Assembly (NCBI GenBank): GCA_005502875.1
Contig: SCMV01000024.1
Location: 1-58,658, forward strand
Source: Comamonadaceae bacterium 2PF
GTDB lineage: Bacteria; Pseudomonadota; Gammaproteobacteria; Burkholderiales; Burkholderiaceae_C
Direction: 5' to 3'
DNA: 58,658 nt
Shown here one piece after another: positions 18,496-27,425 of the stretch (position 1 is the first letter of the stretch; each line of letters opens with the position of its first letter). The notes under the pieces are model-generated. The model saw only the letters and a list, made by a program, of their open reading frames with translations, was not told the DNA's origin and did not search any database. A program made the position numbers and the translations under genes.

Positions 18496-19110
18496 ATGGA
18501 AACTGCCGTCACCGCCATCATCACACCCGCCCCGTCCGATCGCCCAGATGGTGGTGGCGCTGTCGCAGGCTTGCCCTCGTTCCTGGACGGCACGCAGCAC
18601 CTGGTTCAAAGCTGCCAGGGGTGCGGCATGCACGTGGTCCTGCTGGGCTCGACTTCGCTGCTGGCGAAGGCCTCTCGCTGGGAACTGAAAGCCCCTTTGC
18701 AACTGGCGCCGATCCAGGAAGCACACCCTGCCCAATGGCTGTCTTCCGCCCTCCGGGCTGGCGTTCAGGTCAGCGCTCAAGCATCGGGCTGGGTGCTTTT
18801 GCCCAGCGGCCTGACCCCACCTCGGCCGCACACCCTGACGCAACTGCGCCAGGCATTGCGCCAACACCTGCTGGTCTATCCCAGCCACGGTGGGCGGGTT
18901 GGCATGCCCATGGGTTTTGGACAGGAGCTGTTCTCCGAGCTCATCCGGTTGAACTCGGACCGGGAACTGCTTCGGCTGATGAACCGATACCCCGCGCAGC
19001 CCCTGGAGCTCGACGACCCGACGGTGCTCATGCAGGCCTGGGAGCACCTGTTCCCGCAAGTGGGACCCATCCCCCCCGCCACGACCACCCGAGACCCGCT
19101 GCGCGGTTGA
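18496..19110 (+). CDS. Hypothetical protein
   Basis: 204 residues, no family recognised. It has no signal peptide or membrane segment and no obvious catalytic motif. A short Cys-x-x-Cys pair (QSCQGCGMH) lies near residue 41, but a second pair that would make a zinc site is not evident. The ATG at 18496 is chosen for the AAGGGAAG before it; further upstream the frame overlaps the pdxH promoter region. It ends at a bidirectional terminator and is monocistronic. Confidence 0.65.
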   Translation: METAVTAIITPAPSDRPDGGGAVAGLPSFLDGTQHLVQSCQGCGMHVVLLGSTSLLAKASRWELKAPLQLAPIQEAHPAQWLSSALRAGVQVSAQASGWVLLPSGLTPPRPHTLTQLRQALRQHLLVYPSHGGRVGMPMGFGQELFSELIRLNSDRELLRLMNRYPAQPLELDDPTVLMQAWEHLFPQVGPIPPATTTRDPLRG

Positions 19111-19152
19111 CCCCGAGCCTCAAGCGGCAAACCCCGCCTCCGAATGCAAAAA

Positions 19153-19180
19153 GGCCCTCTCTCGAGGGCCCTTTGCTTTT
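19153..19180. terminator. Bidirectional terminator
   Basis: GGCCCTC pairs with GAGGGCC around TCTC. CTTTGCTTTT follows on the plus strand and TTTTT on the minus strand. It serves the convergent genes ending at 19110 and 19211. Confidence 0.85.
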
Positions 19181-19210
19181 GCGCGGGGCAGCCGCAGCCG
19201 CCCCGTTCAA

Positions 19211-19912
19211 TCACTTGGCGACGTACAGAGCCGAAGAGATCGACTTCTTGCGCAGGTTGGTGCTCACGTCCTGGGTCAGGGTGCCGTAGTCGAACTTCAG
19301 GGCGTCCTGAGCGATTTCGGGCAGCAGCAGGGCGCTGTTCAGGGCGTCCTGAGCACCTTGGGACAGGCGCAGGTTTTTCAGCACTTCGTGGCCGGTGACG
19401 GTCAGGGGGAACTTGTACTTCAGGGCCAGCTTGGTGTCGACTTCGAAGGTGTACAGGTGCTGCTGGGTGGCCGTGGTGCCGCCCTTGGGGGTGATGTCGG
19501 CCAGCACCTTCTGGGCGGCGTAGTCGATGGTGAAATTGGCCAGGGTCAGGCCATACACCAGACCGGTGTCGTCGTCGGTGCGGTCGAAGTACAGGGCCGA
19601 GCCAGCGGCTTGACCGGACTTGATCGACAGGTTGCTGCCGATGACGATTTTGGTGATCGGGAAGCTGTACGACTGGTAGTTCACCGAGCCGGAACCGCCG
19701 TTGACGGGTGCACCTTGAGCGGTGGCGTTGCCCTTGGCAACCACCGACAGGTGAACCAGGTCAAAGCTGTCCAGGTTGTCCTGGGTGAAGGTTTGCACCG
19801 AGTTCGATTCGGTCCAGGCGAAGGGGATGGTCAGGTCGGCGTGAGCGGCCGAGACAGCGAACAGGGCGACGGCGGCAGCGGTGGCGCGGAGGGAAACAGC
19901 GGCGAGTTTCAT
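19211..19912 (-). CDS. Secreted protein of the local four-gene family, no PEP-CTERM tail
   Basis: 233 residues with a signal peptide (about 1-26, cut after AAHA). The mature part is related to its neighbour at 20236-20919: both have FTxDNLDxxDLV near the start, FPITKIVIGS, ALYFDRxxxDTG, LTLANFTIDY and VLADxTPKGG in the middle, and GTLTQDVxTxLRxKx near the end. It ends in a lysine-rich tail with no PEP-CTERM signal. Similar spacing links it more distantly to the two PEP-CTERM proteins at 22386 and 23454. Function unknown. GGAG precedes the ATG. Confidence 0.8.
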   Translation of the reverse strand: MKLAAVSLRATAAAVALFAVSAAHADLTIPFAWTESNSVQTFTQDNLDSFDLVHLSVVAKGNATAQGAPVNGGSGSVNYQSYSFPITKIVIGSNLSIKSGQAAGSALYFDRTDDDTGLVYGLTLANFTIDYAAQKVLADITPKGGTTATQQHLYTFEVDTKLALKYKFPLTVTGHEVLKNLRLSQGAQDALNSALLLPEIAQDALKFDYGTLTQDVSTNLRKKSISSALYVAK

Positions 19913-20235
19913 GTGTTCTCCAGTAGGTGATCTTGGGTTCAGGGGCTGCGATCAATTGCGTTGATCGGTGAGTTCATGATGGCAACAAGCCGCTTTGCCG
20001 TGGCCCCGTGAATGCGGGAGGAGGCCAGGGGAATCCCCGCAGAAATCAGCCATCTTCAAGGGCTATCCCTGAGCGTTAAATGACGCCACGACGCAGGGTA
20101 ATCACCATTCGACGCAAATTGAACCAATTTGACTCAACGGCCCTTCATCGGTCGCCTTCAAATGAAAAAAGCGACCCGAAGGTCGCTTTTGTTGTCTGCC
20201 ATCGGGCGATCAAGTCGCCCAAATGAGGCAGGTCA
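19913..20235. other. Intergenic region: promoter area and terminator
   Basis: Between the two secreted-protein genes no ORF is credible. It holds a 7-bp inverted repeat CAAATTG-AAC-CAATTTG at 20115-20131 and the bidirectional terminator at 20165-20190. A promoter for the gene at 19912 must lie here but was not clearly identified. Confidence 0.5.
20165..20190. terminator. Bidirectional terminator after the second secreted-protein gene
   Basis: GCGACC pairs with GGTCGC around CGAA; TTTT follows on the plus strand and TTTTTT on the minus strand, downstream of the gene ending at 20236. Confidence 0.8.
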
Positions 20236-20919
20236 TCACTTGGCCGAGTAAGGCGTGGTGTTGACAGCCTTGGAACGCAGCTTCGTGGTCACGTCCTGGG
20301 TCAGGGTGCCGAACGAGGCCGCCAGGGACTCGGCGACGATGTCGGCGTTGAGTTCCAGGGTCGTCAGGATCACGTTCTGAGCCTGAGGGGTCAGGCGCAG
20401 GTCACCCAATTGCTCGTGCAGCGTGATGTTCAGCGGGAAGCTGTACTTCAGGCCCAGGGGCGTGTTCACCGTGAAGTTGTACAGCGGCATCATCTTCTGG
20501 GTGGAGCCACCCTTGGGAGTGGTGTCGGCCAGCACCTGCTTCTTGGTGTAGTCGATGGTGAAGTTGGCCAAGGTCAGGCCCAGGATCGCACCGGTGTCTT
20601 CGTTCATGCGATCGAAGTACAGGGCAGCGCCAGAAGCGGTACCGGAGGCGATCTTCAGGCCAGAGCCGATGACGATCTTGGTGATCGGGAAGCTGAAGGC
20701 AGCGGGCGTGGCGTAGGGGCCAGCCTTGACAGCCGAAGCCGTGCCGCGAGCGGAGATCGTGATGCCGACGAGGTCAAGGGCGTCCAGGTTGTCGGACGTG
20801 AATTCTTGAACCGAGTCGGCCACCAGGAAGTTGGTGGGCAGGGTCAGGGCCTGGGCCGACACGGCGGACAGGCTGACGATGGCGGCGACGGCGCTCAGAC
20901 GGAGAGAAAATTGTTGCAT
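20236..20919 (-). CDS. Secreted protein of the local four-gene family, no PEP-CTERM tail
   Basis: 227 residues, signal peptide about 1-23 (cut after SAQA). It is a close relative of the protein encoded at 19211-19912, sharing LTLANFTIDY, VLADTTPKGG, LKYSFPL and GTLTQDVTTKLRSK; the middle holds FPITKIVIGSGLK. There is no PEP-CTERM tail, cysteine cluster or known catalytic motif. The ATG at 20919 is preceded by AGGAG. Function unknown; probably periplasmic, surface or matrix associated. Confidence 0.8.
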   Translation of the reverse strand: MQQFSLRLSAVAAIVSLSAVSAQALTLPTNFLVADSVQEFTSDNLDALDLVGITISARGTASAVKAGPYATPAAFSFPITKIVIGSGLKIASGTASGAALYFDRMNEDTGAILGLTLANFTIDYTKKQVLADTTPKGGSTQKMMPLYNFTVNTPLGLKYSFPLNITLHEQLGDLRLTPQAQNVILTTLELNADIVAESLAASFGTLTQDVTTKLRSKAVNTTPYSAK

Positions 20920-21094
20920 GGTGGCTCCTGAGTGGCGGTCACCCAACCCATCCGGGTGACCATGGCTCAAATCATCGGGGCTGGGCTCAAAACAGTGCCC
21001 CCCCGATTTGAGTGAGCGGGCCTGTGGGCACGTGCGATACCGCACAAATTGAAGCACCCGAACTTCAAATGAAGTACGGGTTAGCCCGATTCAC

Positions 21095-22258
21095 TCAAAA
21101 GTTGTAGCCCACGCTGACCGTGACGATCGTGTTGGTGATCTTCATCTTTTGCTCGCGCACGAAGGTGCCGAGGTTGGACTGGCCCTTGCTGCGGGCGACC
21201 AGTTCGGTGATCAGGGTCGTGCCGCCAACGGTGCCAGCGGCGCCCACAGAGTTGTCCACCAGAAGTGCATCACCCTCAGCAACAGCTTGCGCAATACGAG
21301 GGTGAAGGTCATTCAACACTGCCGCCCCTGACTTGATTTCGGTGTTCGAGGTCACGAGCCTTGACGTGGCTCGCAAACCAACTTGGCCGACCGACACATT
21401 CAGATGCAGTGAGTCATTCAACGGAGCTTGCAAGCCGACAAAGGGCCCTGCACCAAACACGTTCTTTGTCGAAATCGTGGTCTTTCCGCCAACGTATGAA
21501 TCGAGAAATGGCGTGGTCTTCGCACCAAAAAAGATGGCGTACATCACACCAACGCCAACATACGGTCGAACCGGCCAAGTCTTGGCGTCACCGAAGTTGT
21601 AGCTACCGATAACCAAGGGAGGAAGCAACTTCGTGGTCGCGATGTGCTTGCCATTGATGCCATTGGGGGTCACCCCATCGGCACGGTAGCCCTCACCATA
21701 GATCTTCACGCTCATGGGCATGGCAAGGACGAAACCTTCCAACAACCACCTCTGGTTGTCATCCAGCCAGTAACCAACAGAAACCGTTGGCGTACCGATG
21801 TTCTTTTGAACCCGCGCCTTGATGCCCGCCGGCGTGCCAATTCCGTTGATACCGGTTTCGGTGAATGCGCCGAGAGGGCCACTAAAAACTTCTTTGGCCA
21901 AGGGGTTGTATACCAAACCGCCTTGTTGGTCATCATACCTGGCGCAATCTTCAGCACTGCTCGCGCCAGGATTGGTTCCACCAGCGCACCCATCAGAAAT
22001 TCGACCACCCAAATCAAATGCGTTGTCCAGATCCTCGCGCGAAACCGCGAACCCAGAGACGTCCTTGACCTCCCCAGACTTCGTCCGCGTGAACGCCGAC
22101 GTGTAGCCGATGCGCATGAACAAGCGGCTGCGGACGCTGCTGTCCCAGCCGGTCGGGAAAATCGAGTTCGTCTGCTGTTGCGCAGAAACAGGCATGGCCG
22201 CACAGGCGGCCAGGGCGATCACCGCGAGCTGCGGGAAACCGAATCGGATGGAAGGCAT
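21095..22258 (-). CDS. Outer membrane protein, OmpW-like beta-barrel
   Basis: 387 residues. A signal peptide ends near AMPVSA-QQQ, followed by alternating polar and hydrophobic strands and a C-terminal phenylalanine (TVSVGYNF), the mark of an outer-membrane barrel. The stretch TWPVRPYVGVGVMYAIFFGAK resembles OmpW proteins. It is longer than E. coli OmpW (212), with extra loop sequence such as a cysteine-containing GCAGGTNPGASSAEDC segment. It sits inside the four-gene secreted-protein family, suggesting a shared envelope role. GC content is lower than in its neighbours. Confidence 0.75.
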   Translation of the reverse strand: MPSIRFGFPQLAVIALAACAAMPVSAQQQTNSIFPTGWDSSVRSRLFMRIGYTSAFTRTKSGEVKDVSGFAVSREDLDNAFDLGGRISDGCAGGTNPGASSAEDCARYDDQQGGLVYNPLAKEVFSGPLGAFTETGINGIGTPAGIKARVQKNIGTPTVSVGYWLDDNQRWLLEGFVLAMPMSVKIYGEGYRADGVTPNGINGKHIATTKLLPPLVIGSYNFGDAKTWPVRPYVGVGVMYAIFFGAKTTPFLDSYVGGKTTISTKNVFGAGPFVGLQAPLNDSLHLNVSVGQVGLRATSRLVTSNTEIKSGAAVLNDLHPRIAQAVAEGDALLVDNSVGAAGTVGGTTLITELVARSKGQSNLGTFVREQKMKITNTIVTVSVGYNF

Positions 22259-22315
22259 GCTGTCTGTCTCCTGGCAGCTCAGGGGGCCGCCTCAGGGATG
22301 ATTTCTCGGTGCAAT

Positions 22316-22344
22316 AAAAAAGCCGCTCACGACAGCGAGCGGCT
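22316..22344 (-). terminator. Terminator of the PEP-CTERM gene at 22386
   Basis: AGCCGCTC pairs with GAGCGGCT; on the minus strand it is followed by TTTTTATTG. Confidence 0.85.
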
Positions 22345-22385
22345 GGTCGCACACAGGGCCGAAGCCCCGTGTGACCTCAATGTGC

Positions 22386-23252
22386 TCAGCGAGCAGCGCG
22401 GCGGCGGCCGAACAGACCCAGGCCAACCAGGCCAGCGGCCATCAGGGCGTAGGTGCTGGGCTCAGGGATCGGGGTGGCGATCACGGAGATGTTGGACGTG
22501 ATCGAACCGAAACCAGCCGTGTTGGTGGCGGTGCGGTTGTTCACGGCGTTGATGCCCGAGCGGCCGGTGTTGTTCAGGTTCAGCGACTTGACGAAGATGG
22601 CGTCGATGTCAGTGGCCTTGACCAGGAACAGGCCCGACAGGACGTTGGTCGACGACAGGGTCGAAGAACCAGCGCTGGCGGGAGCGCCAGGGGTCAGGTC
22701 GAACGTGGTGGGACCGCTGATGGTGTCGTACGTCCACAGGGCGTAGTCGTTCAGGGTGCCCACGCCATTGGCGCCAACGATGTCGGCGTAAATGGTCTTG
22801 GTGGTCAGGTCAACCTTCAGGTCGCTGATGCTCAGAGAGCCAGCGCCGTTGGTGGCGCTGTTCTTGACGGTGGTTTGCAGCGAGCCGCCTTGGGTTTGCA
22901 CAGAGGTCACGGTGACGGCGGCGCCGTCAAAGGTGCTGGTCAGGCCGGTGACGGGGGCGGCAGCGGCAACGCTCACGTACTTCACGGCGCCGGAGGCGTT
23001 CGTGGAAGTCGAGATTTGCAGCGTTGCGTCAGGCACGGCTTGCAAGCCGACCGAAGCCAGGTTCAGGGCGGTGATGAGCAGCTTGGAGAAGCTCAGGGTG
23101 CCGCTGCCGGACAGGTCGCTGAAGGTGTAGCCGTTGCTGGCGTAGGAGGCGCCTGGTGCGTTGGTCAGAGTGCCGGTTTCGAGGGCAGCTTGGGCTGCGC
23201 CAGCGAACATCATGACGGCGGTGGCGGCGATCAGGCTTTTGTTGAATTTCAT
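22386..23252 (-). CDS. PEP-CTERM sorting domain-containing secreted protein
   Basis: 288 residues. Signal peptide about 1-22 (cut after GAAQA). The C-terminus is a canonical PEP-CTERM signal: PIPEPSTYAL, then a hydrophobic segment and the basic end GRRRAAR. Exosortase (EpsH/XrtA type) would cut at this tail and attach or release the protein at the cell surface or matrix. The mature part shares GSGTLSFS, ISDLKVDL, GANGVGTL, ISGPTTFDL and GFGSITSNIS with the protein at 23454-24284. No exosortase gene is in the window. The ATG at 23252 has GGAGA before it. Confidence 0.92.
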   Translation of the reverse strand: MKFNKSLIAATAVMMFAGAAQAALETGTLTNAPGASYASNGYTFSDLSGSGTLSFSKLLITALNLASVGLQAVPDATLQISTSTNASGAVKYVSVAAAAPVTGLTSTFDGAAVTVTSVQTQGGSLQTTVKNSATNGAGSLSISDLKVDLTTKTIYADIVGANGVGTLNDYALWTYDTISGPTTFDLTPGAPASAGSSTLSSTNVLSGLFLVKATDIDAIFVKSLNLNNTGRSGINAVNNRTATNTAGFGSITSNISVIATPIPEPSTYALMAAGLVGLGLFGRRRAAR

Positions 23253-23453
23253 CGATTTCTCCACAGAAGGGTGTCGATCAAAGCAAGCTTGGTTTGTTTT
23301 CCAAGGTCTTGCTGACATGCATTCACTTTAAGAGGGAGCTCACCTTGAGGCATCGGGGAACTCCCTGTCGATCTGTGCAAAGCACCACGGACAGGGGGGA
23401 TGCTTGCCGACTTTCCCCTCGAATGAGGGGGCGGGGCATCCCTTGCCCAGGGC

Positions 23454-24284
23454 TCAGCGTGCAGCGCGACGGCGAGCGAACAGACCCAGGCCAACCAGGC
23501 CAACACCCATCAGGGCGTAAGCAGAGGGCTCAGGCACAGCCGACACCGAGATGGTGATGTTGGAGGTGATCGAGCCGAAGCCGGTGGCACCGTTGTTCAC
23601 GCCAGCCAGGGCGGGGGCGCCCAGGTCAGCGTTCAGGTTGGTGGCTTGCACCAGCAGTGCCAGCGCGTCGTCATAGATCTGCAGGTTGGTCAGGGTGTTG
23701 CTGACGGTGATGGAGCCACCAGCGGCGATGATCGCGTCCAGGTCGAACGAGGTCGGGCCGGAGATCTCGGCGAAAGACCAAATCTTCTGGTTGGTGACAG
23801 TGCCAACGCCGTTGCCACCGATCAGGGTGCCGTAGACGTCCTTGTTCACCAGGTCAACGCGCAGGTCGGTGATGGTGATGAAGCCCGTGCCGTCGGCCAC
23901 GCCAGCTTCAACGCCAGCTTCGGTCAGGGTTTGGGTGGCGCCACCGGAGGTGCCGACGCCCGTGATGGCCACGGTGCTGGCGCTGGTGAGGGTGCCGGTC
24001 AGCGAGGTCACCGGGGCAGCGGCGCTGACAGCGGTGTAGCCGCCGGGAACGCCGTCGATGGTCGAGTTGGCGCGACCGAAGTTGGTCACTTCAACGACGC
24101 CCAGGTTCAGGGTGTCGAGCAGGTCTTGCGAGAAGGTCAGGGAACCGGAACCGGTCAGGCCACTGATCAGGTAGCCGCCGACCGTCAGGTCGCCGCCTTC
24201 GTTGACGGTGAAGGAGGCGGCGTTGGCGCCACCAGCGGCCACGAAGGCTGCGGCCACGACCAGGCTCTTCAGATTGAATTTCAT
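23454..24284 (-). CDS. PEP-CTERM sorting domain-containing secreted protein
   Basis: 276 residues. Signal peptide about 1-21 (cut after GANA). The C-terminal tail reads AVPEPSAYALMG, a hydrophobic run and ARRRAAR, a textbook PEP-CTERM signal. It shares GSGSLTFS, ITDLRVDL, GGNGVGTV, ISGPTSFDL and GFGSITSNIT with the protein at 22386-23252. It is the first of the four related genes in the direction of transcription. Start at 24284 after a GGAG; two in-frame upstream codons are ignored. Probably a biofilm or exopolysaccharide-associated surface protein. Confidence 0.92.
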   Translation of the reverse strand: MKFNLKSLVVAAAFVAAGGANAASFTVNEGGDLTVGGYLISGLTGSGSLTFSQDLLDTLNLGVVEVTNFGRANSTIDGVPGGYTAVSAAAPVTSLTGTLTSASTVAITGVGTSGGATQTLTEAGVEAGVADGTGFITITDLRVDLVNKDVYGTLIGGNGVGTVTNQKIWSFAEISGPTSFDLDAIIAAGGSITVSNTLTNLQIYDDALALLVQATNLNADLGAPALAGVNNGATGFGSITSNITISVSAVPEPSAYALMGVGLVGLGLFARRRAAR

Positions 24285-24575
24285 TGTGATCTCCACTCTC
24301 TAATGCGGACGTGCTTGTTGAGAGAACTTCTGGCTTGGCCGGGGCGTCCGCAAGCTCCCCGGCTGCCGGCAGGCTTGGATCGCCTGCTTCGTTCACATCT
24401 TGGCCCGCGCACCATGGCGGTTCAAGTTAGCTTTCCCGAAGATTGCAACAATCCGTCAACCTGCCATCCCTGGCAAGGCACCCGCCCCCTCAGCCAAGGG
24501 TAGGGGAAACGCTCACTCGTGGAAATTCACGCTTTTTGACACCTCATTGGGATCAATAGGCGCCACGGATCGCAG

Positions 24576-25829
24576 TCAAGCCAGGCTCACGCGAGCGAAC
24601 TTGCGCTTGCCCACCTGCACGACGTACACCCCGGCGCCGAGCTTCAAGGCCCTGTCTGACACCGGCTGGCCGTCGATCCTCACCCCCCCCTGCTCGACCA
24701 TGCGGCTGGCCTCGCTGGTGGATGGCACCAGGCCAGCCTGCTTGAGCAGGACACCAATGCCCAGGCCGTCAGCGGGGACGGTCAGCGACACCTCGGGGAT
24801 GTCGTCGGGCACACCACCCTTGGATCGGTTGACGAAGTCCTGCAGCGCCGATTCGGCGGCTCCAGCGCCATGGAAGCGCGTGACGATCTCCTGGCCCAGC
24901 ATGACCTTGGCGTCGCGCGGGTTGCGGCCTGCGGCGCACTCGGCCTTCAACTGCTCGATTTCAGCCAGCGAACGGAAGCTCAGCAAGGTGAAATACGTCC
25001 ACATCAGGTCGTCGCTGACGCTCATGAGCTTGCCGAACATGTCGTTGGGCGCTTCGCTGATGCCGATGTAGTTGTTCTTGGACTTGGACATCTTCTCGAC
25101 GCCGTCCAGGCCCACCAGCAAGGGCATGGTCAGGATGCACTGGGCCTCCTGGCCGTATTCGGCCTGCAGGTGGCGGCCCATGAGCAGGTTGAATTTCTGG
25201 TCGGTGCCGCCGAGTTCCAGGTCGGACTTCAGGGCCACCGAGTCATAGCCCTGCATCAGCGGGTAGAGGAACTCGTGCACGCTGATCGAGGTGCCGGCGT
25301 GAAAGCGGTCGTGGAAGTCGTTGCGCTCCATCATGCGCGCCACGGTGTAGCGGCTGGCGAGCTGGATCATGCCGCGCGCGCCCAGGGCGTCGCACCATTC
25401 GCTGTTGTAGCGGATCTCGGTGCGGGCGGGGTCGAGCACCAGGCTGGCCTGTTTGTAATAGGTCTCGGCGTTGGACTTGACCTGCTCGGGCGTCAGCGGC
25501 GGGCGGGTGGTGTTTCGCCCAGAGGGGTCACCGATCAGCGATGTGAAATCGCCGATCAAGAAGATCACCTGGTGGCCGATATCCTGCAATTGGCGCAGTT
25601 TGTTCAGCACCACGGTGTGGCCCAGGTGGATGTCGGGCGCGGTCGGATCCAGGCCGAGCTTGATGCGCAGGGGCACCCCGGTGGCTTCCGAGCGCGCCAG
25701 CTTTTTCAGCCATTCGGCCTCGGGCAGCAGTTCGTCCACGCCTCGGCGGGTGATCGCCAGCGCCTCCCTCACTCGATCGGTGATGGGGTGGTCTGGCAGG
25801 GCTTCGGACGCTTTTTCGGGGTGAGACAT
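24576..25829 (-). CDS. tyrS: Tyrosyl-tRNA synthetase
   Basis: 417 residues, TyrRS of the class-I type with an S4 RNA-binding domain. The HIGH-like motif HLGH is at 68-71 and KMSKS at 246-250. The C-terminal 65 residues ([19 protein letters not shown]) are the S4 domain. It charges tRNA-Tyr. The start at 25829 (MSHPEKASE) gives the family length; the frame continues upstream through the divergent peptidase gene only as an artefact. No strong Shine-Dalgarno sequence is seen. It is divergent from the M23 peptidase gene with 120 bases between. Confidence 0.96.
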   Translation of the reverse strand: MSHPEKASEALPDHPITDRVREALAITRRGVDELLPEAEWLKKLARSEATGVPLRIKLGLDPTAPDIHLGHTVVLNKLRQLQDIGHQVIFLIGDFTSLIGDPSGRNTTRPPLTPEQVKSNAETYYKQASLVLDPARTEIRYNSEWCDALGARGMIQLASRYTVARMMERNDFHDRFHAGTSISVHEFLYPLMQGYDSVALKSDLELGGTDQKFNLLMGRHLQAEYGQEAQCILTMPLLVGLDGVEKMSKSKNNYIGISEAPNDMFGKLMSVSDDLMWTYFTLLSFRSLAEIEQLKAECAAGRNPRDAKVMLGQEIVTRFHGAGAAESALQDFVNRSKGGVPDDIPEVSLTVPADGLGIGVLLKQAGLVPSTSEASRMVEQGGVRIDGQPVSDRALKLGAGVYVVQVGKRKFARVSLA

Positions 25830-25879
25830 GGTGAACCAACAGGTGAAAATCAGCAGGCGGGAGGGCAGCATGTGCCCGC

Positions 25880-25885
25880 TATACT
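25880..25885 (+). promoter_or_regulatory. Candidate -10 element for the M23 peptidase-anmK operon
   Basis: TATACT 65 bases before the start codon is a good -10 match; no convincing -35 element was found at the correct distance. Confidence 0.4.
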
Positions 25886-25949
25886 CCGCGCAACGCGCGC
25901 GCAGGCACACAGCTTGCGTAGCCAGGGAGCTCATTTTAAGGGGGGTGGC

Positions 25950-27425
25950 ATGAACACCCCTTCGCACGCTGACAGGAATCCCGTTTTGGCTTCTTCCCGA
26001 CTGTTCGATCGCGTGATCGACGTGCTGCAGTCCCTGCGACTGGCACCCATTGCCGCCGCTGCCCAGGCTTTTCAGAACGCAGCCCACCGCCACCCCCGTC
26101 GCGTCAGCGCCGCCGTGCTGACCTTGCTGGCCGGCTCCGCTGTCACCGCTTTCGGCGTGGCCCCGCTGAGCAGCCTGCCCGAGGGCCCCACCCCGGTCAT
26201 CACCCAGATCACGCAGGCCGTTGAGCCGGCTGAACTGTCCGTGCAGCTGCAGCGGCTGGACCTGCAAAGCATGCGCCTGTATCGCAGCGAGGTCACGCGC
26301 TCGGCCGACACGGCAGACAGCCTGCTCAAGCGCCTGGGCGTCGACGACATGGAGGCGGCCCAGTTCGTGCGCAACGACCCGGTGGCAGCCACGATCCTGC
26401 AGGGGCGCCTGGGCAAGTCGGTCAAGGCCATGGTCGAGGACGGCAAGCTGATCGAGCTCGTGGTTCGCGGCCCGGCCGACACCAGCGCCGACATCGACAT
26501 CCATTTCACCAAGGTGCTGATCAGCCGCCAACCCCAGGGTGGCTTCTCGGTGCAACGTGCCGTGCTGCCGCTCGAGCGCACGCCGCAAATGGCTTCGGCC
26601 ACGATCCAGTCCTCCTTGTTTGCCGCAGCCGACGACGCCCGCATCCCGGACGCCGTGACCAACCAGATCGCCGAAATCTTCGGCAACGACATCGACTTCC
26701 GCCGCGAGCTGCGCAAGGGCGACGCCTTCAGCGTGCTTTATGAGGCCCACCTGGCCGAAGGCGAGCCCGTGACCTGGGGCAACCCGGCCGGTCGCGTGCT
26801 GGCTGCCCGCTTCATCAACAAGGGCGAGGTGCACGACGCCGTCTGGCACCAGGAGCCTGGCCGCAAGGGCGCCTACTTCGACATGACCGGGCGCAGCAAG
26901 GTGCGCGCCTTCCTGTCGTCGCCGCTGGCCTTCTCGCGCGTGACCTCCGGGTTCGCGATGCGCTTTCACCCCATCCACAAGACCTGGCGCGCGCACCTGG
27001 GCGTGGACTTCGGCGCCCCCACCGGCACACCCGTTCGCACCGTGGGCGAAGGCGTGGTGACCTTCTCGGGCTGGCAGAACGGCTACGGCAACGTGGTGCA
27101 GGTTCAGCACAGCGGCAACCGCAGCACCGTCTACGCTCACTTGAGCCGCATCGACGTGCGACGTGGCGAGCGCGTCGAGCAAGGCGCTCGCATCGGTGCC
27201 GTGGGTGCCACGGGCTGGGCCACCGGTCCGCACCTTCACTTCGAATTCAAGGTGGGCGGTCAGCACGTTGACCCGATGACCATCGCCAGGGCCTCCGAGA
27301 GCCTGCAGTTGTCGGCGCAGTCGCTGGCCCAGTTCCGCAGCAAGGCCGTGGACATCGCCGAGCGCCTGAAAATGGCAGGCGAGTGGCAGGCAGCAGGCGC
27401 TCAGTCCGGCCCCCGCTTCGAATGA
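25950..27425 (+). CDS. M23 family metallopeptidase (LytM-like)
   Basis: 491 residues. One membrane-spanning segment at about 52-72 puts the rest in the periplasm. An OapA/LysM-like region and a coiled part fill the middle. The M23 domain is at about 340-445, with zinc ligands in HLGVD (His 349, Asp 353) and HLH (428-430) and the helper histidine in YAHLS (397). All active-site residues are present, so it is probably an active peptidoglycan endopeptidase that cuts peptide cross-links. Start 25950 follows AAGGGGGG. It overlaps anmK by four bases (ATGA), linking wall turnover to anhydro-muramic acid recycling. Confidence 0.93.
   Translation: MNTPSHADRNPVLASSRLFDRVIDVLQSLRLAPIAAAAQAFQNAAHRHPRRVSAAVLTLLAGSAVTAFGVAPLSSLPEGPTPVITQITQAVEPAELSVQLQRLDLQSMRLYRSEVTRSADTADSLLKRLGVDDMEAAQFVRNDPVAATILQGRLGKSVKAMVEDGKLIELVVRGPADTSADIDIHFTKVLISRQPQGGFSVQRAVLPLERTPQMASATIQSSLFAAADDARIPDAVTNQIAEIFGNDIDFRRELRKGDAFSVLYEAHLAEGEPVTWGNPAGRVLAARFINKGEVHDAVWHQEPGRKGAYFDMTGRSKVRAFLSSPLAFSRVTSGFAMRFHPIHKTWRAHLGVDFGAPTGTPVRTVGEGVVTFSGWQNGYGNVVQVQHSGNRSTVYAHLSRIDVRRGERVEQGARIGAVGATGWATGPHLHFEFKVGGQHVDPMTIARASESLQLSAQSLAQFRSKAVDIAERLKMAGEWQAAGAQSGPRFE

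Noticed and set aside
23415..23430. CCCCTC/GAGGGG hairpin after the PEP-CTERM gene at 23454 as a terminator
   Set aside because: No T tract follows in the direction of transcription.
24285..24575. Sigma-54 (-24/-12) promoters upstream of the PEP-CTERM genes, expected for exosortase-linked genes
   Set aside because: GG and GC dinucleotides with the required ten-base spacing and proper context were not found by eye here or at 23253-23453.
24870..25949. Long plus-strand extension of the M23 peptidase frame across tyrS
   Set aside because: It lies antisense to the fully conserved tyrS; the peptidase has a clear start at 25950.
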